Positions 8,522 through 16,968 of a stretch of DNA of 64,000 nucleotides are shown here, one piece after another. Positions within the stretch are counted from its first letter, which is position 1, and the number at the start of each line of letters is the position of its first letter. Made by a program: the position numbers and the translations under genes. The notes beneath the pieces were generated by a model, which did no database searches, had not been told where the DNA came from, and saw only the letters and a list, made by a program, of their open reading frames with translations. Source of the stretch: Actinomadura opuntiae (GTDB taxonomy: Bacteria > Actinomycetota > Actinomycetes > Streptosporangiales > Streptosporangiaceae); contig NZ_JASNWF010000002.1 in assembly GCF_030283205.1 (NCBI RefSeq), positions 248,001 to 312,000 of the forward strand. Reading direction: 5' to 3'.

Positions 8522-9543
8522 CCTCCTACGAGGCCGCCGGTGTCGACATAGCGGCGGGCGAGCGCGCCGTGGAGTTGATGAAGTCCCGCGTGGCGCGCTC
8601 GCGGCGTCCCGAGGTCGTGGACGACGCCAGCGGCTTCGCGGGCCTCTTCGACGCCTCCGCCTTCCTGCGCTACAAGCGGCCGCTGCTGGCGACGTCCACG
8701 GACGGCGTCGGCACCAAGGTCGACCTGGCGCGGCGTCTCGGCGTCTACGACACGGTGGGGCACGACCTCGTCGGCATGGTCATCGACGACCTCGCCGTAT
8801 GCGGGGCCGAACCGCTGTTCATGACGGACTACATCGCCTGCGGCAAGGTCGTGCCGGAACGCATCGCCGACATCGTCGGCGGTATCGCGGACGGCTGCGC
8901 GCTGGCGGGCTGCGCCCTGGTGGGCGGCGAGACCGCCGAGCATCCGGGTCTGCTGGAGGCCGACGAGTTCGACATCGCCGGCGCCGGGACGGGCGTGGTG
9001 GAGGCCGACGCGCTGCTCGGGCCCGAGCGGGTCCGGGCCGGGGACGCGGTCATCGCCATGGCGTCGTCCGGCATCCACTCCAACGGGTACTCGCTCGTCC
9101 GCCACATCCTGGCCACGAGCGACCTCGCGCTGGAGTCGGAGCCTTCGGAGCTGGGCCGCCCGCTCGGTGAGGAGCTCCTCACCCCGACCCGCATCTACGC
9201 GCAGGACTGCCTGGCCCTGACGCGGGCAGGGGGCGTCCGGGCGTTCGCCCACATCACCGGCGGCGGGCTCGCGGCGAACCTGGCGCGTTCCCTTCCGCCG
9301 ACCGTGGACGCGGCGCTGCGCCGGTCGTCGTGGGAAGTCCCCGCGGTCTTCCAGGTCCTCCAGGGGCACGGCGACGTGCCGCAGGCGGAGATGGACAAGA
9401 CGTTCAACCTGGGCGTGGGCATGGCCGCCATCGTCGCCCCGGAGGCCGCCGACGAGGCGCTGCGGCTGCTGGCGTCGCGCGGCGTGCCCGGCTGGCACCT
9501 CGGCGAGATCACCGAGGGCACCGGCCAGGCCGTGCTCGCCTGA
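8518..9543 (+). CDS. purM: Phosphoribosylformylglycinamidine cyclo-ligase (AIR synthetase)
   Basis: A 341-residue ATP-dependent enzyme closing the imidazole ring of the purine precursor. It begins at the ATG that overlaps the purF stop (ATGA). Family signatures include LATSTDGVGTKVDLA, HDLVGMVIDDLAVCGAEPLFMTDY, ALVGGETAEHPGL, MASSGIHSNGYSLVR and AHITGGGLAANLAR. The length is typical. Transcription probably ends at the long hairpin 230 bases downstream. Confidence 0.97.
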   Translation: MTSYEAAGVDIAAGERAVELMKSRVARSRRPEVVDDASGFAGLFDASAFLRYKRPLLATSTDGVGTKVDLARRLGVYDTVGHDLVGMVIDDLAVCGAEPLFMTDYIACGKVVPERIADIVGGIADGCALAGCALVGGETAEHPGLLEADEFDIAGAGTGVVEADALLGPERVRAGDAVIAMASSGIHSNGYSLVRHILATSDLALESEPSELGRPLGEELLTPTRIYAQDCLALTRAGGVRAFAHITGGGLAANLARSLPPTVDAALRRSSWEVPAVFQVLQGHGDVPQAEMDKTFNLGVGMAAIVAPEAADEALRLLASRGVPGWHLGEITEGTGQAVLA

Positions 9544-9776
9544 CCTGCCGCTAGCCCTGATCAAAAAAACAGCGCCCGATCGCCGCGCCCGCCGGCCGGT
9601 CCCGGAAACCTGGAGGACGGTCGGTGGTGCCCGGCGGGAAGACGCTGAGCGCGGCGCTGGCGCGTCCAGGGGACCGACGGGTCCACTGATGCGCCTGGGA
9701 CGCCGAACGAACGCTCAGGGCGCCTCAGAGGCGCCGAGAGGTGAAATCCGGTGGTGAACGGACGCCGACCGAACGA

Positions 9777-9808
9777 ACGCCACTGCCCGCGCGAGCGGGC
9801 AGTGGCGT
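9777..9808. terminator. Bidirectional terminator between purM and DUF3073
   Basis: A 14-bp perfect stem with a GCGA loop (core arms CACTGCCCGC at 9781-9790 and GCGGGCAGTG at 9795-9804). It sits between two converging genes and lies 12 bases past the DUF3073 stop. The flanking 9544-9776 shows nothing gene-like. Confidence 0.75.
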
Positions 9809-9820
9809 CACGTCAGCCGG

Positions 9821-10024
9821 TCAACCGGAGGTGCCGTCCTTGCGCTCCTCGGCCCCGTAGTCATCGGCGAAGTCCGCGTACTTCTCGACGAGCTCGTCAT
9901 AGTCGTCGCCGGAGTCGTTGACTCCGAGTTCGTGCTTCAGGCGGTCGAGGTCCGTGTTGCCGCTGTTGTACTTGAGCTGGCGGGCAACCTTCACCTGCTT
10001 GGCCTTGGCTCGGCCGCGACCCAT
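9821..10024 (-). CDS. DUF3073 family protein
   Basis: A 67-residue hydrophilic protein starting at ATG 10024, with GAGGGGG 8 bases upstream. The start MGRGRAKAKQVKVARQLKY is the hallmark of DUF3073, a small actinobacterial family of unknown function. A basic N-terminal half is followed by an acidic C-terminal half (DSGDDYDELVEKYADFADDY). In Streptomyces it also sits between purM and valine dehydrogenase, which supports the call. Confidence 0.9.
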   Translation of the reverse strand: MGRGRAKAKQVKVARQLKYNSGNTDLDRLKHELGVNDSGDDYDELVEKYADFADDYGAEERKDGTSG

Positions 10025-10342
10025 TGGCTCGACCCCCTCGATGGTCAGGGCTTTCGTGGGCCCATCAACGCGCGCGTGTACCACACGAAGCGGTGCCTGA
10101 TGAGCCATGCGTCAGTCACGGATACAACCGTACCCGTTTTGCGCCCGGCTCGGTACATCGACGGTACGTGGCGGCGCTCTTGTTGCGGAGAAGTCAGTGT
10201 ATCCGGTGGTCAGGAGTTCGCCGCAGCGCCCTCGGTGAAGGACGCGCCGGGGGCGGAGGCGACGCGGCGTGACGATCGGAATACGCAACAGACCGCCGCG
10301 AGACCGATTAGGGGACCCCGCGGCGGCCTGGTGAGCGTTCGC
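10025..10342. other. 318-base intergenic region, DUF3073 promoter and Vdh terminator
   Basis: No credible gene. It should hold the promoter for the leftward DUF3073 gene. Near the Vdh end lies a possible terminator: CCGCCGCG at 10293-10300 pairs with CGCGGCGG at 10319-10326 around a loop containing a smaller GGGG/CCCC stem. A second short inverted repeat, TGAGCGTTCGCTCA, ends on the Vdh stop codon. Confidence 0.5.
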
Positions 10343-11425
10343 TCAGAGGAGGATGCCGCGCAACCGGCCGATCTCCGACATCCGCCGCTCGGCGAGCCGG
10401 TCGGCCGCCACCGCCGGCGGGACGCCCTCGTCGGCGGCGAGCGCGAAGATCTTCCGGGTCGTGTCGTAGATCCCCGCGGCGCGCGCCTTGGCGCGGTCGA
10501 AGTTGAAGCCCTCGATCTCGTCCGCGACCTGGATCACGCCGCCGGAGTTGACCACGTAGTCGGGCGCGTACAGCACGTCGCGGTCGGCGAGGCGCTTCTC
10601 GATGCCCGAGTGGGCGAGCTGGTTGTTGGCCGCGCCGCAGACGACCTTCGCCGACAGCACCGGCACCGTGTCGTCGTTGAGGGAGCCGCCGAGCGCGCAC
10701 GGCGCGTACACGTCCAGCTCGGTGCGGAGCATCTCGTCCTTGTCCGCGACGACGTCGACCTCCGGGTGCAGGGCCTGGACGCGTTCGACGGCCGCCTCGC
10801 TGACGTCGCAGATGACCACGTCCGCGCCGTCCTCGCGCAGGTGCTCCACCAGCCTGTGGCCGACCTTGCCGACGCCTTCCACCCCGACCCTCTTGCCGCG
10901 CAGGGACGGCGTGCCCCACACCGTCTCCGCCGCGGCGCGCATGCCCTGGAACACGCCGAACGCGGTGAGGATGGACGAGTCGCCCGCGCCGCCGTGCGCG
11001 ACCGTCCGTCCGGTGACGAAACGGGACTCCCGTGCCACCACGTCCATGTCCTCGCTGTACGTACCGACGTCGCACGCCGTGTAATAGCGGCCGTTCAGCG
11101 ACTGGACGAACCGTCCGTACGCGCGCAGGAGCGCCTCGGACTTGTCCCGGGCGGGGTCGCCGATGATGACGGCCTTGCCGCCGCCGAGGTCCAGCCCCGC
11201 CATGGCGTTCTTGTACGCCATGCCCCGGGACAGGTTCAGCACGTCGGTGAGCGCCTCCTCCTCCGACCCGTACGGGTAGAAGCGGGTGCCGCCCAGCGAG
11301 GGGCCGAGCGCGGTGGAGTAGATCGCGATGATCGCGCGCAGGCCGCTCGCCTCGTCCTGGCAGAAGACGACCTGCTCGTGTCGGGGCTCTGTGCCCTTGT
11401 GGGGCGACCCGAAGACATTAGGCAC
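10343..11425 (-). CDS. vdh: Valine/leucine-type amino acid dehydrogenase
   Basis: A 360-residue NAD-dependent oxidative deaminase of the Glu/Leu/Phe/Val family that feeds branched-chain amino acids into keto acids. Substrate and catalytic lysines are seen at Lys72 ([10 protein letters not shown]) and Lys84 (DLGGGKAVI). The nucleotide-binding turn is [11 protein letters not shown], and CGAANNQLA and the end of the Rossmann domain follow the family. The position between DUF3073 and the BldC block matches Streptomyces vdh, so valine dehydrogenase is preferred over leucine or phenylalanine dehydrogenase. A divergent paralogue lies at 57063-58127. Confidence 0.9.
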   Translation of the reverse strand: MPNVFGSPHKGTEPRHEQVVFCQDEASGLRAIIAIYSTALGPSLGGTRFYPYGSEEEALTDVLNLSRGMAYKNAMAGLDLGGGKAVIIGDPARDKSEALLRAYGRFVQSLNGRYYTACDVGTYSEDMDVVARESRFVTGRTVAHGGAGDSSILTAFGVFQGMRAAAETVWGTPSLRGKRVGVEGVGKVGHRLVEHLREDGADVVICDVSEAAVERVQALHPEVDVVADKDEMLRTELDVYAPCALGGSLNDDTVPVLSAKVVCGAANNQLAHSGIEKRLADRDVLYAPDYVVNSGGVIQVADEIEGFNFDRAKARAAGIYDTTRKIFALAADEGVPPAVAADRLAERRMSEIGRLRGILL

Positions 11426-11522
11426 GGTAGTGCCCTCCTCTCTGTCTGTAGATCAGACTAAGGGTCGCCGGTATGGCGTGTTCGCGGCATCTTTCCGTCC
11501 GGTCCCGTGCCACGATGCGGTG

Positions 11523-12452
11523 GTGTTTCCGTACGCGGCGTACCTACGGGTATATGAACCGGTGACCGCCTTCCCGGAACCCGCGCGGACCCTGTGGACG
11601 GCCTACGCCGACTCCCGGCGGCGGCCCCGGCGGATCCACGCGCTCGGCGCCGAGCACCGCGACGCCGCGCGCCGCCTCGTCGGCGCGCCGCCGGAGGTCG
11701 CGCCGGACCGGGAGAGCCGGGACGCCTACGTCCGGCGCGTGGACGAGGCGATCTTCGTCTGCCCGTGGGAGACGCGGCTGCGGTCCTGGCTGGCGTTCGA
11801 GCGGTTCCGCGGCGAGCACGCGGCGGGGGTCGCGGCCGCGTTCGTCGCGCCGCCGCTGGCCGAGCGCGTCGCCCGCGACTTCGACCGGTGGAAGCGGACC
11901 GGCCGCTCGCTGCGGCCGCACATCCTGACCAGTACCTGGCACGTCCCGCTGGACTGGTTCGTGCCGTTCGCGCGCGGGGAGCGGTGCCTGATGCTGGGCG
12001 CGCCGGGCACCGGATACGGCGCGCCGGAGGACCCCGCGCGGGACGCGTCGCAGGAACATGCAGGTCATGGCCCTGCGACGGCGGCTCCGGCGCGTACCCT
12101 CATCTACGTCACCTCGATGGGGGAGGCGCGCCGCCGGGTCGCCGCCGCGTTGCCGGTGGTGCGCGAGAACCTCGGCGACGGGTCGGGGGAGGTGTACCTG
12201 CTGTCCGCGGGCCGGCTGGAGACGCTCGCCCGGTGGCTCGGGGAGTTCCATCCCCGGGCGCTGGTGGAGCTGGACTACGGCGGCCTCGTCCATCTGCTGG
12301 ACGACCGGACGCTGCAGGCGGACGAGTCGGTGGCGGAGATGGCCGTCGCGCTCACCGGGATGGAGCGCGGTGAGGTCGAGCTGACCGTCGCGATGTACAA
12401 GCGTCTCCTGGCGCGCTGGAGGCCCGTGCGGGCCCTCGAATCGGCGAACTAA
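11523..12452 (+). CDS. Conserved actinobacterial hypothetical protein upstream of bldC
   Basis: About 309 residues starting at one of two adjacent GTG codons (11520 or 11523). The start is set by the conserved opening PYAAYLRVYEPVTAFPEPAR. No ribosome binding site is obvious, so it may be leaderless. Features are a Cys in FVCPWETRLRSWLAFERFR, SLRPHILTSTWHVPLDWFVPF, and an acidic ELDYGGLVHLL near the end. There is no signal peptide or membrane helix. A homologue occupies the same place between vdh and bldC in Streptomyces as I remember it. The function is unknown. Confidence 0.8.
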   Translation: MFPYAAYLRVYEPVTAFPEPARTLWTAYADSRRRPRRIHALGAEHRDAARRLVGAPPEVAPDRESRDAYVRRVDEAIFVCPWETRLRSWLAFERFRGEHAAGVAAAFVAPPLAERVARDFDRWKRTGRSLRPHILTSTWHVPLDWFVPFARGERCLMLGAPGTGYGAPEDPARDASQEHAGHGPATAAPARTLIYVTSMGEARRRVAAALPVVRENLGDGSGEVYLLSAGRLETLARWLGEFHPRALVELDYGGLVHLLDDRTLQADESVAEMAVALTGMERGEVELTVAMYKRLLARWRPVRALESAN

Positions 12453-12623
12453 AACAAATTTCCCGAATCCGCGCGCGATACGACTATACGTGTCGCTAGA
12501 ATCACGCAGCGTGACCCAGGCACCACAGGACACGCGCAGCTCCCGGCCCCGGCGGGGATGTTTGCACGCAACTACCGCCAGGAACTTGCTTGTTGCGCTG
12601 AGTGGTGGCAAGGTTACACGTTG

Positions 12624-12662
12624 TGATGTCATAGTGGCTCTTTCGGGCCATAGGGGACATCA
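12624..12662 (+). promoter_or_regulatory. Inverted repeat in the bldC upstream region
   Basis: TGATGTC at 12624-12630 faces GACATCA at 12656-12662, enclosing a partly self-complementary 25-base stretch (GTGGCTC ... GGGCCAT). It lies 63 bases before the bldC ATG, so it could be an operator or a leader hairpin. The rest of 12453-12725 shows no gene. Confidence 0.4.
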
Positions 12663-12725
12663 GTGACCGCGCGAGGATCAATCGCAGGATCGCTGTCATC
12701 GGTCCACGGAGGAGAGGCCGCAAAC

Positions 12726-12929
12726 ATGTCAGCACGTACGCCAGAGGCCGAGCCCCTGCTGACGCCGGCGGAGGTGGCGACGATGTTCCGCGTCGACCCA
12801 AAGACCGTCACACGGTGGGCGAAGGCGGGAAAGCTCACGTCCATCCGCACGCTCGGCGGGCACCGGCGCTACCGCGAGGCGGAGGTGCGCGCGCTGCTGG
12901 CGGGCATCCCGCAGCAGCGGTCGGAGTAG
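12726..12929 (+). CDS. bldC: Developmental transcriptional regulator BldC
   Basis: A 67-residue single-domain MerR-like DNA-binding protein that delays sporulation in Streptomyces by binding direct repeats cooperatively. Nearly the whole sequence matches BldC as I know it: EPLLTPAEVATMFRVDPKT, VTRWAKAGKLTSIRTLGGH and RRYREAEVRALLAGIPQQ. ATG 12726 is preferred over an upstream in-frame GTG because GGAGGAG lies about 11 bases before it and the length fits. It is the final gene of the purF-bldC block. Confidence 0.97.
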   Translation: MSARTPEAEPLLTPAEVATMFRVDPKTVTRWAKAGKLTSIRTLGGHRRYREAEVRALLAGIPQQRSE

Positions 12930-13322
12930 CCGCTCCGGCCGGCCGGGCTCGAGCCGAGCCCTGCCGCAAGCACCCGGCCGAACAACTGGGGGGGCGGTCA
13001 GGAGGCCTCTGGACGACCTCGCGCGTCGCGTTTCGCGCGGGGACGGTGCGGCGGCCTCCTGGACGAACGGGCCGGGACCACGGTCATCCGAGAATCGCGG
13101 TCCCGGGCCGATCACCGTCCGGCCTGGATGTCCCGCTCGCAACCCACGCGGGCGGGACATCCTGTGCGCACGGACGACCCCGGTGAGCCAAGGTGACCCA
13201 GGGTGACCACGACCTGACTCCGCAGGAGTCTCAGGTGACGCCGTGGACCTCAGATGACCCTGTGCCTCGTGTGACCGGATGAGGCCACCGGTTCCTCCCG
13301 AAAGGGAAGAAACGGCCCGCGG
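12930..13322. other. 393-base intergenic region between bldC and tetR, rich in repeats
   Basis: No gene is visible. It contains three hairpin candidates: GCCGGGACCACG at 13071-13082 facing CGCGGTCCCGGGC at 13096-13108; a perfect 11-bp stem at 13126-13162; and GACTCC/GGAGTC at 13216-13230. From 13182 to 13276 there is a run of GGTGA/GATGA motifs. The first three GGTGA copies start exactly 10 bases apart (13182, 13192, 13202). Confidence 0.6.
13126..13162. terminator. Hairpin, probable bldC/tetR terminator
   Basis: GGATGTCCCGC at 13126-13136 pairs perfectly with GCGGGACATCC at 13152-13162 across a 15-base loop. It lies between two converging genes. Confidence 0.55.
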
Positions 13323-14012
13323 TCAGACACTCATCTCTTCTTGGGCGAGACGGTCGAACAGCGCGCCGGTCGACGGGTCGTGCTTGCCCGCCACGTGCAG
13401 CATCACCACGAGCTGGTCCACCACGAGCCCCTCCAGCTCGGGACGGGACACGTCGCGGTTGTCCAGCCAGTCCAGGCCCGCGGTCTCGACGGCCGCCATC
13501 CACGAGCGCAGCGTGATGCGCAGGATCGGCGGCGGCGCCTCCATGTCCAGCGAGTGCAGGATCCGGTCCAGCAGCAGCTGCCGGATGCCGTCGACGATCT
13601 CCCCGACCTCCCCCGACCGGTCCGCCGGGCCGCCGCGCAGCAGCGCCGTGTAACCGGCCGCGTGGCTCTCCACGAAGTCGAAGTAGCGCTCCAGCGAGAT
13701 CCGCAGCCGTTCCAGCGGCTTGCCCTCGGTGGGCGGCTCCAGCAGCACCGACAGCTGCTTGGCGGCGCTGCCGAGCGCCGCGAGGTACAGCTCGTACTTG
13801 CCGCCGAAGTAGTGGTAGACCAGCGCCCGCGAGGCGCCCGCGGCGGCCGCGACGTCGTCGATCGAGATGTCCTCCGGCGAGCGGGTGCTGAACAGCTGCA
13901 GCGCCGCCTCGATCAGTTCCTCTCGCCGTTCGTCCACGCTGAGCCTGCGGCGTCCTTGCCCGCCGCCCTGCCGGCTCCGCGCCTTACCGCCGGCCACCGC
14001 ACGTTCTGCCAC
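13323..14012 (-). CDS. TetR family transcriptional regulator
   Basis: A 229-residue repressor-type protein starting at GTG 14012 (VAERAVAGGKARSRQ). The basic head is followed by a canonical TetR helix-turn-helix at about 30-75: ELIEAALQLFS ... ISIDDVAAAAGASRALVYHYFGGKYELYLAAL. A helical ligand-binding domain makes up the rest. A homologue with the same AERAVAGGK start is widespread in actinomycetes, and its ligand is unknown to me. No obvious target gene adjoins it; the next upstream gene (LacI family) is divergent. Confidence 0.88.
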   Translation of the reverse strand: MAERAVAGGKARSRQGGGQGRRRLSVDERREELIEAALQLFSTRSPEDISIDDVAAAAGASRALVYHYFGGKYELYLAALGSAAKQLSVLLEPPTEGKPLERLRISLERYFDFVESHAAGYTALLRGGPADRSGEVGEIVDGIRQLLLDRILHSLDMEAPPPILRITLRSWMAAVETAGLDWLDNRDVSRPELEGLVVDQLVVMLHVAGKHDPSTGALFDRLAQEEMSV

Positions 14013-14304
14013 CTGGGCAGCGTATCCGAGGGCGGCGGGGACGGGCCGCCGCCGCACGCGCCCGCACGGGCTTTTCACCGGGTCGTGATCACGCTCGGCG
14101 CCGCTGTGATCCGGAACACCACAGGCCGCAACTGCCATTGTCGTATGCCCGTTACTCACTGTTGCGACGATTCGGGGCGAAGGAGGGGCATCATGGCATC
14201 TCCTCCGCGGCGCAGGAGGCGTGCCGGCCCCCCGCGGCGCGCCGCCGCGGCGGGACCCGCCAAGACCCTTTGAGGCATGCCTAGGCCCCCCTGGACGGAG
14301 TGCC

Positions 14305-15417
14305 ATGTCAGCTGGTGAAGCAAGCCCCCCGCACGAGACGCCGGTCGCGGGACGGGGCGCGGTGCCCCCGCCGCGCGGCCCCGCTCCCGCGGCGCGCGGC
14401 GACGAGGGGAGGCCGGTGCCCGCGCCGAAACCGACCATCCGCAACGTCGCCGAGCGCGCCGGCGTCTCCAAGTCGCTCGTCTCGCTGGTGATGCGGGGGT
14501 CACCGCACGTGAGCGAGCGGCGCCGGCAGGCGGTGCTGCAGGCGGCCCGCGAGCTCGGCTACCGGCCGAACGCGGTGGCCCGCAGCCTGGTGGAGGGCCG
14601 CACCCGGCTGATCGGCGCGATCGTCGCCGACCTGCACAACCCGTTCTTCGCCGAGTTCCTGGACGGCCTGCAGGAGAGCCTGCACGGCGCCGGGCTGCGG
14701 ATGCTGGTCGGCAGCGGCCGCTGGGACCCGCTGTTCGAGGCGGAGGCCGTCGAGGCGTTCCTGGAGATGCGGGTGGACGGGCTGGTGCTGCTCAGCGTCG
14801 TCCCCGAGTCGCTCAAGGAGGCCGCGGCGAGCGTCCCGGTGGTGGTCGTCGGCGAGCGCGACGTCGTCGGGGTCGACATCGTGGTGGACGACGACGAGCT
14901 GGGCGCGAGCCTCGCCGTCGACCACCTGGTCGGCCTGGGGCACCGGCGGATCGCGCACATCGAGGGGGCGCGCTCGACGACCGCGCGGTACCGCCGGGCG
15001 GGGTACGAGAAGGCGATGCACCGGCACGGGCTCAGCGAGGAGATCGTGGTCGAGCCCGGCGACTTCACCGAGGACGGCGGCTACCGCGCGGCCCGCGAGC
15101 TGCTGCGCCGCGAGCACCGGCCGACCGCGATCTTCGCGCCGAACGACCTGGTCGCCACCGGCGCGCTGTCGGCGGCCGACGAGCTGGACATGGCGGTGCC
15201 GGAGCAGCTGTCGATCGTCGGCTACGACAACACCCATCTCGCCGCGATCCGGCACATCTCGCTGACCAGCGTCGACCAGCCGCGCCGGGACATGGGCCGG
15301 GTGGCCGCCGAGCTGCTGACCGCGCGGATCGGCGACCCGTCCCGCGCCGCCAAGCAGAACCTCGTCGTCCCGCACCTGGTGATCCGTTCGACGACCGGCC
15401 CCGCTCCCGCCGTCTAG
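14305..15417 (+). CDS. LacI family transcriptional regulator
   Basis: A 370-residue regulator. The LacI helix-turn-helix (PTIRNVAERAGVSKSLVSLVM RGSPHVSERRRQAV) starts only at about residue 45, after an Ala/Pro/Arg-rich N-terminal extension. GGAG lies 4 bases before ATG 14305, and a shorter form starting near the helix-turn-helix cannot be excluded. The periplasmic-binding-like sensor follows (IGAIVADLHNPFFAEFLDGL ... SIVGYDNTHLAAIRHISLTSVDQP). The effector is probably a sugar or a related small molecule. No sugar genes adjoin it, so its target is not evident from context. Confidence 0.9.
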   Translation: MSAGEASPPHETPVAGRGAVPPPRGPAPAARGDEGRPVPAPKPTIRNVAERAGVSKSLVSLVMRGSPHVSERRRQAVLQAARELGYRPNAVARSLVEGRTRLIGAIVADLHNPFFAEFLDGLQESLHGAGLRMLVGSGRWDPLFEAEAVEAFLEMRVDGLVLLSVVPESLKEAAASVPVVVVGERDVVGVDIVVDDDELGASLAVDHLVGLGHRRIAHIEGARSTTARYRRAGYEKAMHRHGLSEEIVVEPGDFTEDGGYRAARELLRREHRPTAIFAPNDLVATGALSAADELDMAVPEQLSIVGYDNTHLAAIRHISLTSVDQPRRDMGRVAAELLTARIGDPSRAAKQNLVVPHLVIRSTTGPAPAV

Positions 15418-15567
15418 CGCGGCGCCCCCGGATCGCCGCGGCGGCCCCTAAACGGCGGCGCGTTCCTCGAAGTGGTGTGGCGCGGGTAAGGGGCTGGCCA
15501 AGCCTGCCGTATTCGGCGGCCCGCGCGCCCTTTGCGGCGCGTTAATGGACTCACCGCCCGGCGTGGC

Positions 15568-15600
15568 GGACGGGCGGCTCCGGTATAGGGCCGCCCGTCC
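15568..15600. terminator. Hairpin terminator after the lacI-type gene
   Basis: GGACGGGCGGC at 15568-15578 pairs with GCCGCCCGTCC at 15590-15600 around an 11-base loop. It lies 150 bases after the LacI stop and 50 bases before the next start. Confidence 0.5.
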
Positions 15601-15648
15601 CGCCGGGCGGACAGGTAAGGGTCGTGTCCACCCAAGGGGGTTCAGCTC

Positions 15649-15885
15649 GTGCGTGATCCGGAACTGGTGTCGTGCGCGCAGCGCGCGGCGAGCGAACTGG
15701 AGCAGGCGTGGTCGCAGTGGCGGCACGCGCGCGGCCTGGCCGAGCAGGTCTCGGAGTCGGTCGCCAGCTACGTCGCCCATTCGATCGACCACCCCTGGGG
15801 GCGGCCCCGCGTGGTCCTCGGCCTGGACGCCGACGAGGCGCGCGCCCTCGCCGCGCTGCTGGGCAAGGAGGACCCGCTCGTCTGA
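15649..15885 (+). CDS. Small hypothetical protein (78 aa)
   Basis: A 78-residue soluble, mostly helical protein beginning with GTG at 15649, with AAGGGGG about 10 bases upstream. It opens MRDPELVSCAQRAASELEQAWSQWR and has an amphipathic helical first half and a GLDADEARALAALLGKED tail. I do not recognise the family. Codon use is typical of the genome and the ribosome binding site is convincing, so it is probably real. It sits alone between two hairpins/intergenic stretches. Confidence 0.6.
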   Translation: MRDPELVSCAQRAASELEQAWSQWRHARGLAEQVSESVASYVAHSIDHPWGRPRVVLGLDADEARALAALLGKEDPLV

Positions 15886-16097
15886 CCCGCCCCTGACCCG
15901 CTGCCCCGCTGACCGGCTGGCCCGCGCCGTGACGGGGGGTCGCACCGGTCTTCCGGGGGACGGCGCCGCAGGGTCGTCCCGGTTGGCCGGGTACGGCCGG
16001 AACTCGCCGGACCCGTTTCGCCGACTTCGTTTGACGAACTCCCTCGGGTGTGCAGACTGTCAGGGTCGGTAACGAAGTCATCACGGGGGGACGGCCT

Positions 16098-16940
16098 GTG
16101 CGCATCCAACGAGGCGGCCCCGCGGCCGCCGGTCTCGCGCTGTGTCTCGGCGCCCTGGCCGCGTGCGGCGGGTCGTCCGGCGGCAAGGCGTCGCCGGCCG
16201 GTGACACCGCGGCCCCGCCGACCGCGGGCGCCACGACCGGCACCTCGGCGGGCGGTCCCGTCTCGCCGGAATCGTCCGGCGGACGCTCGCTGGCGGGCAA
16301 GGTCATCGTGATCGACCCCGGCCACAACGGCGGCAACGCCTCCCACCCGCGCGAGATCGCCAAGCAGGTCTACGTCGGCAACGGGACCAAGGAGTGCGAC
16401 ACCACCGGCACCGACACCGCCTCCGGCTACTCCGAGCACGCCTTCACCTGGGACGTGTCGAACCGGCTGGCGAAGATCCTGCGGTCGCAGGGCGCCAAGG
16501 TGACGCTGACCCGCAAGAACGACACCGGCGTGGGGCCGTGCGTGAACCAGCGGGCGGCGGTCGGCAACGAGGCGCACGCCGACGCCGCGATCTCCATCCA
16601 CGGCGACGGCGCCGCCGCGTCCGGGCACGGGTTCCACATCATCGAGCCGCTGGCGGTCGGCAAGAACGCCAAGATCGTCGCGCCGTCCGCCAAGCTGGGC
16701 ACGGCGCTGCGCGACGCGTACCACTCCGGCACCGGCATCGCCTACTCCACGTACCTGGGGACGAAGGCCATCGACCGGCGCAGCGACCTCGGCGGGCTGA
16801 ACATGTCGACCGTCCCGAAGGTCTTCATCGAGTGCGGCAACATGCGCAACAAGGGCGACGCGGCCAAGATGACCAGCGCCTCCTTCCGCCAGCGCATGGC
16901 CGAATCCCTCGCGAAGGGCTTCCAGAACTACCTGAAGTGA
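16098..16940 (+). CDS. N-acetylmuramoyl-L-alanine amidase lipoprotein
   Basis: A 280-residue exported zinc amidase that cuts the bond between muramic acid and the peptide stem. GTG 16098 follows GGGGGGA. A lipobox (ALAACGG) puts the lipidated Cys near residue 29, then an Ala/Thr/Ser/Gly linker. The Amidase_3 domain runs from about 70 to the end, with zinc ligands apparent in DPGHNGG, a Glu in YSEHAF, SIHGDG, and the catalytic Glu in VFIECGNM. It is anchored on the outer face of the membrane for peptidoglycan turnover. It converges on the MFS gene with 28 bases between stops. Confidence 0.92.
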   Translation: MRIQRGGPAAAGLALCLGALAACGGSSGGKASPAGDTAAPPTAGATTGTSAGGPVSPESSGGRSLAGKVIVIDPGHNGGNASHPREIAKQVYVGNGTKECDTTGTDTASGYSEHAFTWDVSNRLAKILRSQGAKVTLTRKNDTGVGPCVNQRAAVGNEAHADAAISIHGDGAAASGHGFHIIEPLAVGKNAKIVAPSAKLGTALRDAYHSGTGIAYSTYLGTKAIDRRSDLGGLNMSTVPKVFIECGNMRNKGDAAKMTSASFRQRMAESLAKGFQNYLK

Positions 16941-16968
16941 CGGCGTTGCGCGCCCCGCGGAAACCACG

